Assembly (NCBI RefSeq): GCF_022414575.1
Contig: NZ_JADWYQ010000053.1
Coordinates: 1 to 40,295 of the forward strand
Direction of reading: 5' to 3'
Length of the DNA stretch: 40,295 nt
Source: Streptomyces sp. MUM 178J
GTDB taxonomy: Bacteria; Actinomycetota; Actinomycetes; Streptomycetales; Streptomycetaceae
Part shown: in pieces, positions 34,175-40,295 of the stretch
How the letters are laid out: every line of letters begins with the position of its first letter
Position numbering within the stretch: position 1 is the first letter of the stretch
Notes under the pieces: model-generated
Seen by the model: only the letters and a program-made list of their open reading frames with translations
Told to the model about the DNA's origin: nothing
Database searches by the model: none
Program-made: the position numbers and the translations under genes

Positions 34175-34204
34175 GTGAAGGGGCCGCTGCGGCGGCCCCT
34201 TCAC
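34175..34204. terminator. Perfect 13-bp hairpin terminator of the MaoC-ADH-SDR operon
   Basis: GTGAAGGGGCCGC (34175-34187) pairs perfectly with GCGGCCCCTTCAC (34192-34204) around the tetraloop TGCG. It lies 139 nt past the SDR stop. Confidence 0.85.
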
Positions 34205-34550
34205 GGATTTCCTTCATGGGTTCCCGGCGGGCGGTCAGCTCGCCCGCTGTTCCGCCGATGTGCGGCGGTGGCGGCCCTGCGCCGGAGCCGAGGAGTCCTC
34301 CGACGTCGCCGCGATGCCGCGGTGTTTCCCGGAGCCGCCGGCGTCGGCCCGTTCCGCGGCCGCGGGCTGCGGACGCGTCTGGGTCGTGTCGGTTGAGGCT
34401 TCAGACATAGTGGGATGTCACCCCGTTGTGATCGCTGATTACGTGTCACGGAGCTTTGCACAGAACCGCATGACACCGCAGCACCACGTCACCCCAGGTG
34501 TTACCGCAGGTGTACGGCCGGTGCGGCTGCGTAGCCCCCGGCCCGAGAGT
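34205..34550. other. Gap between operon terminator and the unknown Pro/Gln-tailed gene
   Basis: About 346 bp with no supported gene. The segment 34405-34520 is less GC-rich, with TGATCGCTGATTACGTG and several ACC-rich stretches. The minus-strand gene to the right ends at 34551. I recognise no RNA gene or repeat here. Confidence 0.5.
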
Positions 34551-36005
34551 CTAACCAGCGGTCGCGCGGGTGGTCAGCGGAGCCTGCTGCAGCGGCACGG
34601 GCCGGCACGCACCCCCGGGCGCCTCGGCTCCTGCGGCGGGCGCGGGCTGCGCGGACACCGCCTGCGGCGCGGGCTGCGGCGGGTGCGCGGGGTGCGTCAG
34701 AGGCCGTTCCGCCGGGGCTCCGGTGGGCGCCGGAGGCGGGACGGGGCAAGGCGCGGGACGGGGCTCGGTCGGCGTCATGGCCTGAGGCATGGTCTGGGGC
34801 ATGGTCTGAGGCGGGGGCTGCGGGGTGGCCTGGGGCGCGGGCTGCGAAGCGGGTTGCGGCTCGGGCGGTCGTGTGGGCTGCGAGGCGGGTTGCGGCGCGG
34901 GCTGTCGCGCGCGTTGTGCCTCGGGCTGCGGCTCCGGCTGCGCCGCGGCCGTCTCGACGCGGGCCACGCCGCACGGCGCCGCCGGGGTCGCATACGGCAG
35001 CTGCACCACGCCGTCCCGGTTCACCAGCCCCGCTCCCGCCAGCCATCCCTGCGGGACGGGCAGCTGCCGCAGCCGCCGCTCCGCCGGCCGCCAGACGCCG
35101 AGGCCGCTGCCCGACGGGCCGTCGATCCGCAGCGCCACCGTGCAGTTCTCCGGCATCAGCATCTGCCCCGGCTGTACGGCGAACGGGGTCAGCGCCGCGT
35201 CCGGCAGCCGCAGACAGTCGGGGAAGCGGGCCGGGCGGGTGCTGCCCAGCACCCCCCAGCACATGCGGTCCTGGCCGGGTCCCGGGGCGTTGGAACGGAT
35301 CAGCAGCAGCCCGCTGTCGGGGTCGGCGAGCAGCAGCCGGTCGTCGCTCTCGTCGGTGATCTGCAGCAGCGGCGTCACCTCCCCGCCGCGCGCCAGATCC
35401 ACCGCCACCGCCTTCACCGGGCCGCCGTCCAGCTGCCGGTCCAGGGCCAGCAGCCGCCCCGTACGGTCCAGCCACACCCCGCCCGTGCAGCGCCCGGGCA
35501 CCTCGGCCACCCGCTCCGGGCCGAAGGCCCCGCCGGCGACCAGCCAGATCACGGTGGAGCGCACGCCGCGGGCGAGCGCATAGGCGCGCATCCCGTCCGG
35601 TGACGGCGGCAGCAGCGTCAGCTCCGCCGACTCGACCGCGCCCAGCGGGAGTTCGCCCGTACCAGGCCCGGTCGGATAGAGCAGGGAGAAGGCGAAACGC
35701 GATGCCACGCGCCGCCGGATCAGCACCCGGCCGTCGCTCAGCGGAAGCACCTCGGCGTCGGGCTCCTCGGGCTGGTCGAGCGGCAGGGGGACGGCGTACG
35801 GCTCGGGGCCGTCCAGCGTCCACCGCTCCGGGAACAGCGCGTCGCCCTGACCGGCGAGCCTCGCGGCGTAGGTGCCGTCCGCGCTGATGGTCAGCCCTGC
35901 GCGGACCGGATACCCCCCGCCCGGATATCCCGTACGAACCGAACCCCCCGTACACCCCGCCGCGCCGTGCTGCTCCGCGGCGGTGTCGATGGCACAGGCT
36001 GTCAT
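34551..36005 (-). CDS. Hypothetical protein, beta-propeller-like with Pro/Gln-rich tail
   Basis: 484 residues from the ATG at 36005, 7 nt after GGAGG, a strong ribosome site. The N-terminus is Thr/Gly/Ala-rich without a signal peptide. Residues 30-330 are mostly beta-rich with recurring short acidic turns (LTISADGTYAARLAGQ, LPLSDGRVLIRRRV, LLLADPDSGLLLIRSN, GVWRPAERRLRQLPVP), which looks like a WD40/TolB-type propeller. From about residue 345 the chain becomes a low-complexity tail of PQPASQP and PQTMPQ units. I do not recognise the family and give no function. Its ribosome site lies directly beside the right-hand hairpin of the IscB element, so its original promoter may have been displaced. 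Confidence 0.75.
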   Translation of the reverse strand: MTACAIDTAAEQHGAAGCTGGSVRTGYPGGGYPVRAGLTISADGTYAARLAGQGDALFPERWTLDGPEPYAVPLPLDQPEEPDAEVLPLSDGRVLIRRRVASRFAFSLLYPTGPGTGELPLGAVESAELTLLPPSPDGMRAYALARGVRSTVIWLVAGGAFGPERVAEVPGRCTGGVWLDRTGRLLALDRQLDGGPVKAVAVDLARGGEVTPLLQITDESDDRLLLADPDSGLLLIRSNAPGPGQDRMCWGVLGSTRPARFPDCLRLPDAALTPFAVQPGQMLMPENCTVALRIDGPSGSGLGVWRPAERRLRQLPVPQGWLAGAGLVNRDGVVQLPYATPAAPCGVARVETAAAQPEPQPEAQRARQPAPQPASQPTRPPEPQPASQPAPQATPQPPPQTMPQTMPQAMTPTEPRPAPCPVPPPAPTGAPAERPLTHPAHPPQPAPQAVSAQPAPAAGAEAPGGACRPVPLQQAPLTTRATAG

Positions 36006-36024
36006 CAGGTTTCCTCCAGGGATG

Positions 36025-36044
36025 CCCCCGGCTTCAGCCGGGGG
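36025..36044. other. Subterminal hairpin at the 3' side of the iscB element
   Basis: CCCCCGGC-TTCA-GCCGGGGG is a perfect 8-bp stem with a 4-nt loop, 69 nt past the iscB stop. It lies 20 nt before the ribosome site and start of the gene at 36005. It may be both an element end and a terminator. Confidence 0.7.
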
Positions 36045-36112
36045 AGGAACTGGAGCTCCTGCGGAGTAGGGCAGGAAGAGCCTATTCGCCGCCAGGGCGG
36101 ATCGGCGTCCAC

Positions 36113-37648
36113 CTACCGCGCTGCCGCAGTCGGCCCCTCGGGCTGAGTGGTGTAGGCGTATCCGTCGGCCCGCTGGAGCAGGCGGACGTGTTTGTGCCGT
36201 ATTCCTTGGACGGTTCCGTGGGCGGTGGTGATGTTGAAGCTGCCGGTGGCGCGTACGGCGACTCGGCCTGTGTGGGGCCCGGCGTTCTTCCTGGTGGGGA
36301 CGACCGCGCGGACGAGGTCGCCAGTGGCGAAGCCGAAGAACTGCTTCTTGCGGGGCATGCGCAGGCGGGGGAATCCGTGCTTGTCGGGCCTCGTGCGGGC
36401 ATGTGTGCCGCGTCCCGCGCACCCGGCGACCAGCACGGTAGTGACGGTTTCGGTGATCGTGTCGAGTTTGCCGACGTTGAGGGCGTCGAGGGTGTGGGTC
36501 TTGGGCAGACGGCACTTGGTGCGGTTCCACTTGGTGCGGCCCCCGCTCACGGTGTGGGTGGGGAGCATGCTGTCGAGTGCCCGCCACAGTGCCCACCTGG
36601 TCGAGTTGACCGCTGCCGCGTTCCGCAACGGGGCCTTTGCCCGCTTGAGGATGTCGGCTGCCCGCTTGGGAGCGAACTCTTCCACGGGGCGGTTCGACTT
36701 GGCCTCGTTGCACGGGATGCACGCCAGCACCAGGTTGGATACGCGGTCGCTACCGCCTCGTGAGCGGGGATGCACGTGGTCGATGTTGAGCGGCACCCCG
36801 GTGACCCCGCAGTACACGCACGCCCTGCCGAACTTCGCGAGGAGGTATTCGCGGATCTCCGTACCCGCCAGGGTGCCGTGCTGGTACTCGGCCCCCTCCA
36901 GCGGGCGGCCAGCAGAGATGGCGTGGGTGTCGAACGCGACCCGCTCCACATGCACGGCGCGGACGGGAGTCCACCTTGCGAGGCGTGCAGTCCACGACAT
37001 CGTGGTGGCCGCCAGGTGATGCAGGGTGGGGGCGAGCCAGCCGTCCGGGCGGGTGCGGTTGAGGAACCTGGGGGCGCGGTAGCGCAGATTGCGGGCGCGG
37101 CGTCCGCGCCGGTAGGCCGAGCGCTGCTCCAGCTTCGTCCGTAAGGTCGCGCCCCGATGGTCGAGCTGCACCGCGAACCTGCCGCGTCGCTCCCCCGCGA
37201 CGGCGGTGAACACGGCGATGCCGGTGTGCTTGGAGCCGGGGTCGATGCCCAGTTCTACCCCGTCCACCTCCGAGTCGGCGACGACGCGGTCCTTGAGACG
37301 GATGACGAACGGGGTGTGACGGTGAACAACAGCACGTCCCTTCTTCAGCAGCTTCCGCGCCCTGGCAGGCGTGGTGGGCTGCAACGGAATGCCGTGCTTG
37401 TCGAGCACGAACACGTACGGGTGGGACTCACGCCCCGTCTCCCGAACCGCAGGGTCCGGGGTGACGCCCCCGCCGCCAGGTGAAGCGGCGGGGATCTCAC
37501 CTCGACCATGTACCGCGCCGGATGCCTCACGGCCTCCGAGCCCCGTTTCGTCCCTGCTCCGGGGGGTGTCTGCTGACTCGACTTCGAGAGCGAGCTGCTG
37601 GTGAAGCACAGCACGGTCGGTCTTCTGCCCTATGCGATACGTAGCCAT
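36113..37648 (-). CDS. iscB: IscB RNA-guided endonuclease (RuvC + HNH)
   Basis: 511 residues from the ATG at 37648, 8 nt after AAGGAGG. Domains in order: a PLMP-like segment ([20 protein letters not shown], 79-98), Ruv[14 protein letters not shown] (Asp136), an Arg-rich bridge helix ([12 protein letters not shown], 180-191), RuvC-II HVERVAF (Glu235), HNH with CVYC (277-280), [12 protein letters not shown] (His291), SNLVLAC (Asn305) and CNEAKSNRP, and RuvC-III HTLDAL (His385, Asp388). Zinc cysteines and both nuclease sites look intact. IscB uses an omega-RNA to cut DNA and is the ancestor-like relative of Cas9. The first 78 residues precede the usual start and have poor codon bias; a GTG at the VFVLDKHG segment could be the true start. 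Confidence 0.9.
   Translation of the reverse strand: MATYRIGQKTDRAVLHQQLALEVESADTPRSRDETGLGGREASGAVHGRGEIPAASPGGGGVTPDPAVRETGRESHPYVFVLDKHGIPLQPTTPARARKLLKKGRAVVHRHTPFVIRLKDRVVADSEVDGVELGIDPGSKHTGIAVFTAVAGERRGRFAVQLDHRGATLRTKLEQRSAYRRGRRARNLRYRAPRFLNRTRPDGWLAPTLHHLAATTMSWTARLARWTPVRAVHVERVAFDTHAISAGRPLEGAEYQHGTLAGTEIREYLLAKFGRACVYCGVTGVPLNIDHVHPRSRGGSDRVSNLVLACIPCNEAKSNRPVEEFAPKRAADILKRAKAPLRNAAAVNSTRWALWRALDSMLPTHTVSGGRTKWNRTKCRLPKTHTLDALNVGKLDTITETVTTVLVAGCAGRGTHARTRPDKHGFPRLRMPRKKQFFGFATGDLVRAVVPTRKNAGPHTGRVAVRATGSFNITTAHGTVQGIRHKHVRLLQRADGYAYTTQPEGPTAAAR
37468..37493. other. Perfect hairpin inside the 5' extension of iscB
   Basis: CCCCGCCGC (37468-37476) pairs with GCGGCGGGG (37485-37493), loop of 8 nt. 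It sits within the atypical first 78 codons of iscB and may be part of a longer omega-RNA rather than coding sequence. Confidence 0.6.
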
Positions 37649-37649
37649 C

Positions 37650-37790
37650 TCGGTCACCTCCTTGTTGGCGATGGCTCGGTCTGGTCACACCGGCTTACGC
37701 CCCTTACCGGGAGGCAAGCCCCAGGCCTTCAGGCCGGGGAGCGTGTAACCGAATCGTCACCTCCAGTACTGAAGCTAGTTTTCGCACTTC
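37650..37790 (-). ncRNA. Candidate omega-RNA of IscB
   Basis: Directly upstream of iscB on the same strand, where IscB guide RNAs are encoded. It holds the helix CCCC-GGCC-TGAA-GGCC-T-GGGG (37719-37739, one bulge), flanked by CGGTTACACGCT and GCTTGCCTCCCGGTAAGGGG, which can form further pairs (CCTCCCGG with AAGGGG-like segments). The guide would be taken from the sequence just outside the element, around 37760-37800. Boundaries and pseudoknots are not resolved by eye. Confidence 0.55.
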
Positions 37791-38144
37791 CAGCCGAACA
37801 ATGCGAGCTGTGCGTCTTCACACATACGGGTGGCGGGGCGACGAATCGGTTGTGAGCTCCAACCCGCTGTGGAAGAAGCTGAAGGCGGTCAAGGCGGTCA
37901 AGGCGGTCAAGGCGGTCAAGGCGGGCTGGGCCAAGGACGTTCCGGACGAGACCTGGTATCGGGCCTCGGCGTCACCGCGGCCGACCAGGGCCCGACGATC
38001 CGCGCGGCTTTCTGCTGCCGTAGCGCCGACCGCGGTGCCACGGCTTCGGCCGTCGCGCCGGGCCGCAGCCCCGTGCAACCCGCGCATGCCGCACGGGTCC
38101 GACCCATGGGCTGCGGGGTGCTGCAGGCAGGTAGCCTTGCCCCC
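37791..38144. other. Gap between the iscB element and nif3-like gene, with a possible decayed ORF
   Basis: About 350 bp. A frame from the GTG at 37852 (VSSNPLWKKLK, then KAV repeats, then AGWAKDVPDETWY) shows good G/C third positions up to about 37960. After that the bias moves to another frame (GLGVTAADQGPTIRAAF), which runs into the Nif3-like gene without a stop. This could be a frameshifted small gene. I do not call it as a CDS. Confidence 0.35.
37882..37917. repeat. 9-bp tandem repeat (AAGGCGGTC x4)
   Basis: Four exact copies of AAGGCGGTC followed by a variant AAGGCGGGC. In the GTG frame described for this gap they encode Lys-Ala-Val repeats. It is a likely slippage-prone microsatellite. 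Confidence 0.9.
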
Positions 38145-38993
38145 GTGCCCCGTCTGTCTGAAGTGATCGCCGCGCTCGACGCCCTCTGGCCCCCTGAGCG
38201 GGCCGAGCAGTGGGACGCCGTCGGCACGGTCTGCGGTGACCCGGACGCCGAGGTCACCCGTGTGCTGTTCGCGGTCGACCCCGTCCAGGAGATCGCCGAC
38301 GAGGCGGTGGAGCTGGGCGCGGAACTGCTCGTCACACACCATCCGCTCTATCTGCGCGGCACGACGACGGTCGCGGCCTCCCACTTCAAGGGCCGCGTCG
38401 TGCACACCCTCATCAAGCGCGACATCGCGCTGCACGTCGCGCACACCAACGCCGACACCGCCGACCCCGGAGTCTCCGACGCGCTCGCGGGCGCGCTGGA
38501 CCTCAGGGTCGTACGCCCCCTGCTGCCCGACCCCTCGGACCCGGCCGGACGCCGCGGCCTCGGCAGGATCTGCGAGCTGGACCACCCGCTCACCCTGCGG
38601 GAGTTCGCGGCGCGCGCGGCCGAGCGGCTGCCCGCCGTCGCGCAGGGCGTCCGCACGGCGGGCGACCCGGAGGCGACCGTCCGCACCGTCGCGGTCAGCG
38701 GCGGCTCCGGCGACAGCCTCTTCGACGTCGTACGGGCCGCGGGCGTGGACGCCTTCCTCACCGCAGACCTGCGCCACCACCCGGCCTCCGAGGCCGTACA
38801 GCACTCCCTGCCGGACTCACCGCTGGGGCTGGTCGACGCAGCGCACTGGGCGACCGAACAGCCCTGGTGCGAGCAGGCCGCCGCCCAACTCGACGAGATC
38901 TCCGACCGCCACGGCTGGGACCTGCGCGTCCACGTCTCGAAGACGGTCACCGACCCCTGGTCAACCCACCATCCTTCTGGAGCCCCCAACTGA
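38145..38993 (+). CDS. Nif3-like dinuclear metal-centre protein
   Basis: 282 residues from a GTG at 38145 (VPRLSEVIAALDALWPP); the ribosome site is poor (AGGTAG about 12 nt away), and the same frame stays open upstream. Metal-ligand motifs are present: LVTHHPLYLRG, VAHTNADTADPGVSDALA and a C-terminal DAAHWATEQP. Members form hexamers with two metals per subunit; their exact cellular role remains unclear, although some are listed as GTP cyclohydrolase 1 type 2 homologues. The size is normal for Streptomyces. It overlaps the next gene's CTG start by four bases. Confidence 0.93.
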   Translation: MPRLSEVIAALDALWPPERAEQWDAVGTVCGDPDAEVTRVLFAVDPVQEIADEAVELGAELLVTHHPLYLRGTTTVAASHFKGRVVHTLIKRDIALHVAHTNADTADPGVSDALAGALDLRVVRPLLPDPSDPAGRRGLGRICELDHPLTLREFAARAAERLPAVAQGVRTAGDPEATVRTVAVSGGSGDSLFDVVRAAGVDAFLTADLRHHPASEAVQHSLPDSPLGLVDAAHWATEQPWCEQAAAQLDEISDRHGWDLRVHVSKTVTDPWSTHHPSGAPN

Positions 38994-39733
38994 ACGCCGC
39001 GCCCGCCGACCAGATCCGACTCCTCGACGTCCAAGCCCTGGACGTGCGCCTGTCGCAGCTCGCGCACAAGCGCAAGTCCCTGCCCGAGCACGCCGAGATC
39101 GAGTCGCTGACCAAGGACCTCAACCAGCTGCGCGACCTGCTGGTGGCCGCGCAGACGGAGGAGAGCGACTGCGCCCGCGAGCAGACGAAGGCCGAGCAGG
39201 ACGTCGACCAGGTGCGCCAGCGCGCCGTGCGCGACCAGCAGCGCCTGGACTCCGGCGCGGTCTCCTCGCCCAAGGACCTGGAGAGCCTCCAGCACGAGAT
39301 CGTCTCCCTGGCCAAGCGTCAGGGCGACCTGGAGGACGTGGTCCTGGAGGTGATGGAGCGCAGGGAAGCCGCGCAGGAGCGGGTCGCCGAACTGACCGAA
39401 CGCGTCTCCTCCGTCCAGGCCAAGGCCGACGACGCGACCGGCCGACGCGACGCCGCCCAGCAGGAGATCGACGGCGAGATCGCATCCGTCACCAAGGAGC
39501 GCGAGGTCGTCGCGGCGTCCGTCCCGGCGGACCTGCTCGCCCTGTACGAGAAGCTCCGCGTCCAGCAGGGCGGCATCGGCGCGGCCCGGCTCTACCAGCG
39601 CCGCTGCGAAGGCTGCCGCCTGGAGCTGAACATCACCGAGCTGAACGAGGTGCGCGCCGCGGCGCCCGACGCCGTCGTACGGTGCGAGAACTGCCGCCGC
39701 ATCCTGGTGCGCACCTCGGAGTCCGGCCTCTGA
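38990..39733 (+). CDS. Zinc-ribbon coiled-coil protein (C4-type, CT398-like)
   Basis: 247 residues if the rare start CTG at 38990 is used; it overlaps the Nif3-like stop as CTGA and has TGGAG 7 nt upstream, and no ATG or GTG lies nearby in a better position. The N-terminal two thirds is a long charged coiled coil (IESLTKDLNQLRDLLVAAQ, DLESLQHEIVSLAKRQGDLE). The C-terminus is a C4 zinc ribbon: CEGCRLELN then CENCRRIL. Related proteins are proposed to bind nucleic acid or the flagellar/secretion apparatus, but the function in actinobacteria is unclear. It lies in a conserved set with Nif3 and RNase H. Confidence 0.9.
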   Translation: MNAAPADQIRLLDVQALDVRLSQLAHKRKSLPEHAEIESLTKDLNQLRDLLVAAQTEESDCAREQTKAEQDVDQVRQRAVRDQQRLDSGAVSSPKDLESLQHEIVSLAKRQGDLEDVVLEVMERREAAQERVAELTERVSSVQAKADDATGRRDAAQQEIDGEIASVTKEREVVAASVPADLLALYEKLRVQQGGIGAARLYQRRCEGCRLELNITELNEVRAAAPDAVVRCENCRRILVRTSESGL

Positions 39734-40295
39734 TGGCTGCCGCGCGGATTTCCGAGCTGATCGTCGAGGCGGACGGCGGCTCGCGGGGGAACCCGGGCCC
39801 GGCCGGTTACGGCGCGGTCGTCCGGGACGCGGCGACGGGCGAGACGCTCGCCGAGCGTGCGGAGTACATCGGCGTCGCCACGAACAACGTCGCGGAGTAC
39901 AAGGGCCTGATCGCCGGACTGGCCGCCGCCCGGGAACTGGCCGCCGACGCCACCGTGCGCGTCCGCATGGACTCCAAGCTGGTCGTCGAGCAGATGTCGG
40001 GCCGCTGGAAGATCAAGCACCCCGACATGAAGCCGCTGGCGGCCGAGGCGGCGCGGATCCTCCCCGCGTCCCAGGTGACGTACGAGTGGATCCCCCGCGA
40101 GAAGAACAAGCACGCGGACCGGCTCGCCAACGAGGCGATGGACGCGGGCAAGCGCGGCAGGCAGTGGGAGCCGTCCCGCTCCACGGCCGCCCTGCGGGAC
40201 ACCGACGCCGCCCGCGTGGTCGGCGACGCGGCGGCGGGCGCGGCCAGAGCGCGTGCGGCGCTGGCGGGCGCGGCTGCGGGGGAGCGCGGCGAGGC
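39733..40295 (+). CDS. Bifunctional RNase H / acid phosphatase, N-terminal part (cut by window edge)
   Basis: About 187 codons are visible from the ATG at 39733, which overlaps the zinc-ribbon stop as TGATG. The RNase HI-like domain shows IVEADGGSRGNPGPAGYGAV (first Asp), NNVAEYKGLIAGL (Glu), VRMDSKLVVEQMSG (second Asp) and IPREKNKHADRLANEAMD (final Asp), all four acidic residues of the RNase H site. It degrades RNA in RNA/DNA hybrids. In actinobacteria a phosphoglycerate-mutase-like acid phosphatase domain follows and acts in cobalamin (CobC-like) or other phosphate removal; here that half would lie beyond the right edge. An Ala-rich linker begins at the end. Confidence 0.92.
   Translation, partial: MAAARISELIVEADGGSRGNPGPAGYGAVVRDAATGETLAERAEYIGVATNNVAEYKGLIAGLAAARELAADATVRVRMDSKLVVEQMSGRWKIKHPDMKPLAAEAARILPASQVTYEWIPREKNKHADRLANEAMDAGKRGRQWEPSRSTAALRDTDAARVVGDAAAGAARARAALAGAAAGERGE

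Larger units (their letters stand above)
36018..37790 (-). mobile_element. IS200/IS605-related element carrying iscB (no transposase)
   Basis: The iscB gene is flanked by two hairpins with the same TTCA loop and CCCC-GGC type stem: 36025-36044 on the 3' side and 37719-37739 on the 5' side. Such subterminal hairpins are typical of IS200/IS605-group ends. No TnpA (Y1 transposase) is present, so the element would depend on one elsewhere. The exact ends are not defined; the limits given are estimates from the hairpins. GC content is lower than in the flanking genes near 37750-37800. Confidence 0.55.

Noticed and set aside
34201..34476. Minus-strand 91-codon frame in the gap after the SDR operon
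   Set aside because: It is Arg/Pro-rich with no ribosome site, no family resemblance and overlap with the terminator.
36113..37648. TnpB transposon protein
   Set aside because: The PLMP-like N-terminus, Arg-rich bridge and an HNH domain inserted in RuvC identify IscB instead; TnpB has no HNH domain.
37830..38144. Longer N-terminus for the Nif3-like protein
   Set aside because: The upstream part is low-complexity (GGQ repeats) with poor bias, and the remaining 282 residues already match the usual family length.

Overview
The window is high-GC actinobacterial DNA, almost certainly from a Streptomyces chromosome. Third codon positions are close to saturated with G or C, GTG and TTG starts are common, and there are WhiJ/DUF397-type regulators, an F420-type oxidoreductase, a GT87-PAP2 fusion and an 'SCO2322 family' gene. 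About 37 protein genes are supported. No rRNA, tRNA or CRISPR array was seen.

Layout. 1-5.4 kb: an edge-truncated LuxR/TPR-type regulator, a glycosyltransferase-87/PAP2 membrane fusion, an O-methyltransferase, a small unknown ORF and an MhuD-like heme-degrading monooxygenase. 5.5-8.9 kb: divergent CYP125-like P450 and FadA5-like thiolase genes, then a secreted transglycosylase. 9.3-15.9 kb: a five-gene minus-strand operon (secreted alpha/alpha-toroid protein, SCO2322-family surface protein, EcfT, a fused double ATPase and EcfS). Successive genes overlap by 1-4 nt, and a recognisable cobalamin riboswitch precedes the first, so this reads as a B12 uptake system. 15.9-20.3 kb: an MBL hydrolase, an aldehyde dehydrogenase, a [3Fe-4S] ferredoxin, a Fic/Doc-like toxin-antitoxin pair and a KstR-type TetR regulator. 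20.3-24 kb: a glycosyltransferase, methyltransferase and toroid-fold trio. 24-30.9 kb: a cold-shock protein, an LLM oxidoreductase, a membrane protein, a lipoprotein amidase, a methyltransferase, an XRE/DUF397 pair and an MFS exporter. 31-34 kb: a MaoC hydratase, a zinc alcohol dehydrogenase and an SDR in one operon. 34.5-38 kb: a proline/glutamine-tailed protein of unknown function and an IscB (RNA-guided HNH/RuvC nuclease) element with a candidate omega-RNA. 38.1 kb to the end: Nif3-like, zinc-ribbon and RNase H/acid phosphatase housekeeping genes.

How the parts work together. The P450, thiolase, aldehyde dehydrogenase, ferredoxin, MaoC, alcohol dehydrogenase and SDR genes resemble members of the mycobacterial KstR cholesterol regulon. 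Four sites matching, or one base off, the known KstR consensus TNNAACNNGTTNNA lie in front of these genes and in front of the kstR-like gene. I infer a dispersed KstR-controlled module for oxidising and shortening a sterol-like or isoprenoid side chain; no steroid-ring degradation genes are in the window. A second palindrome class, CTGAC(N5)GTCAG, lies before the LLM oxidoreductase and before the MaoC operon, which suggests a second lipid-type regulator. Several intergenic regions carry short GC-rich tandem repeats (periods 36, 35, 60, 18 and 9 bp).
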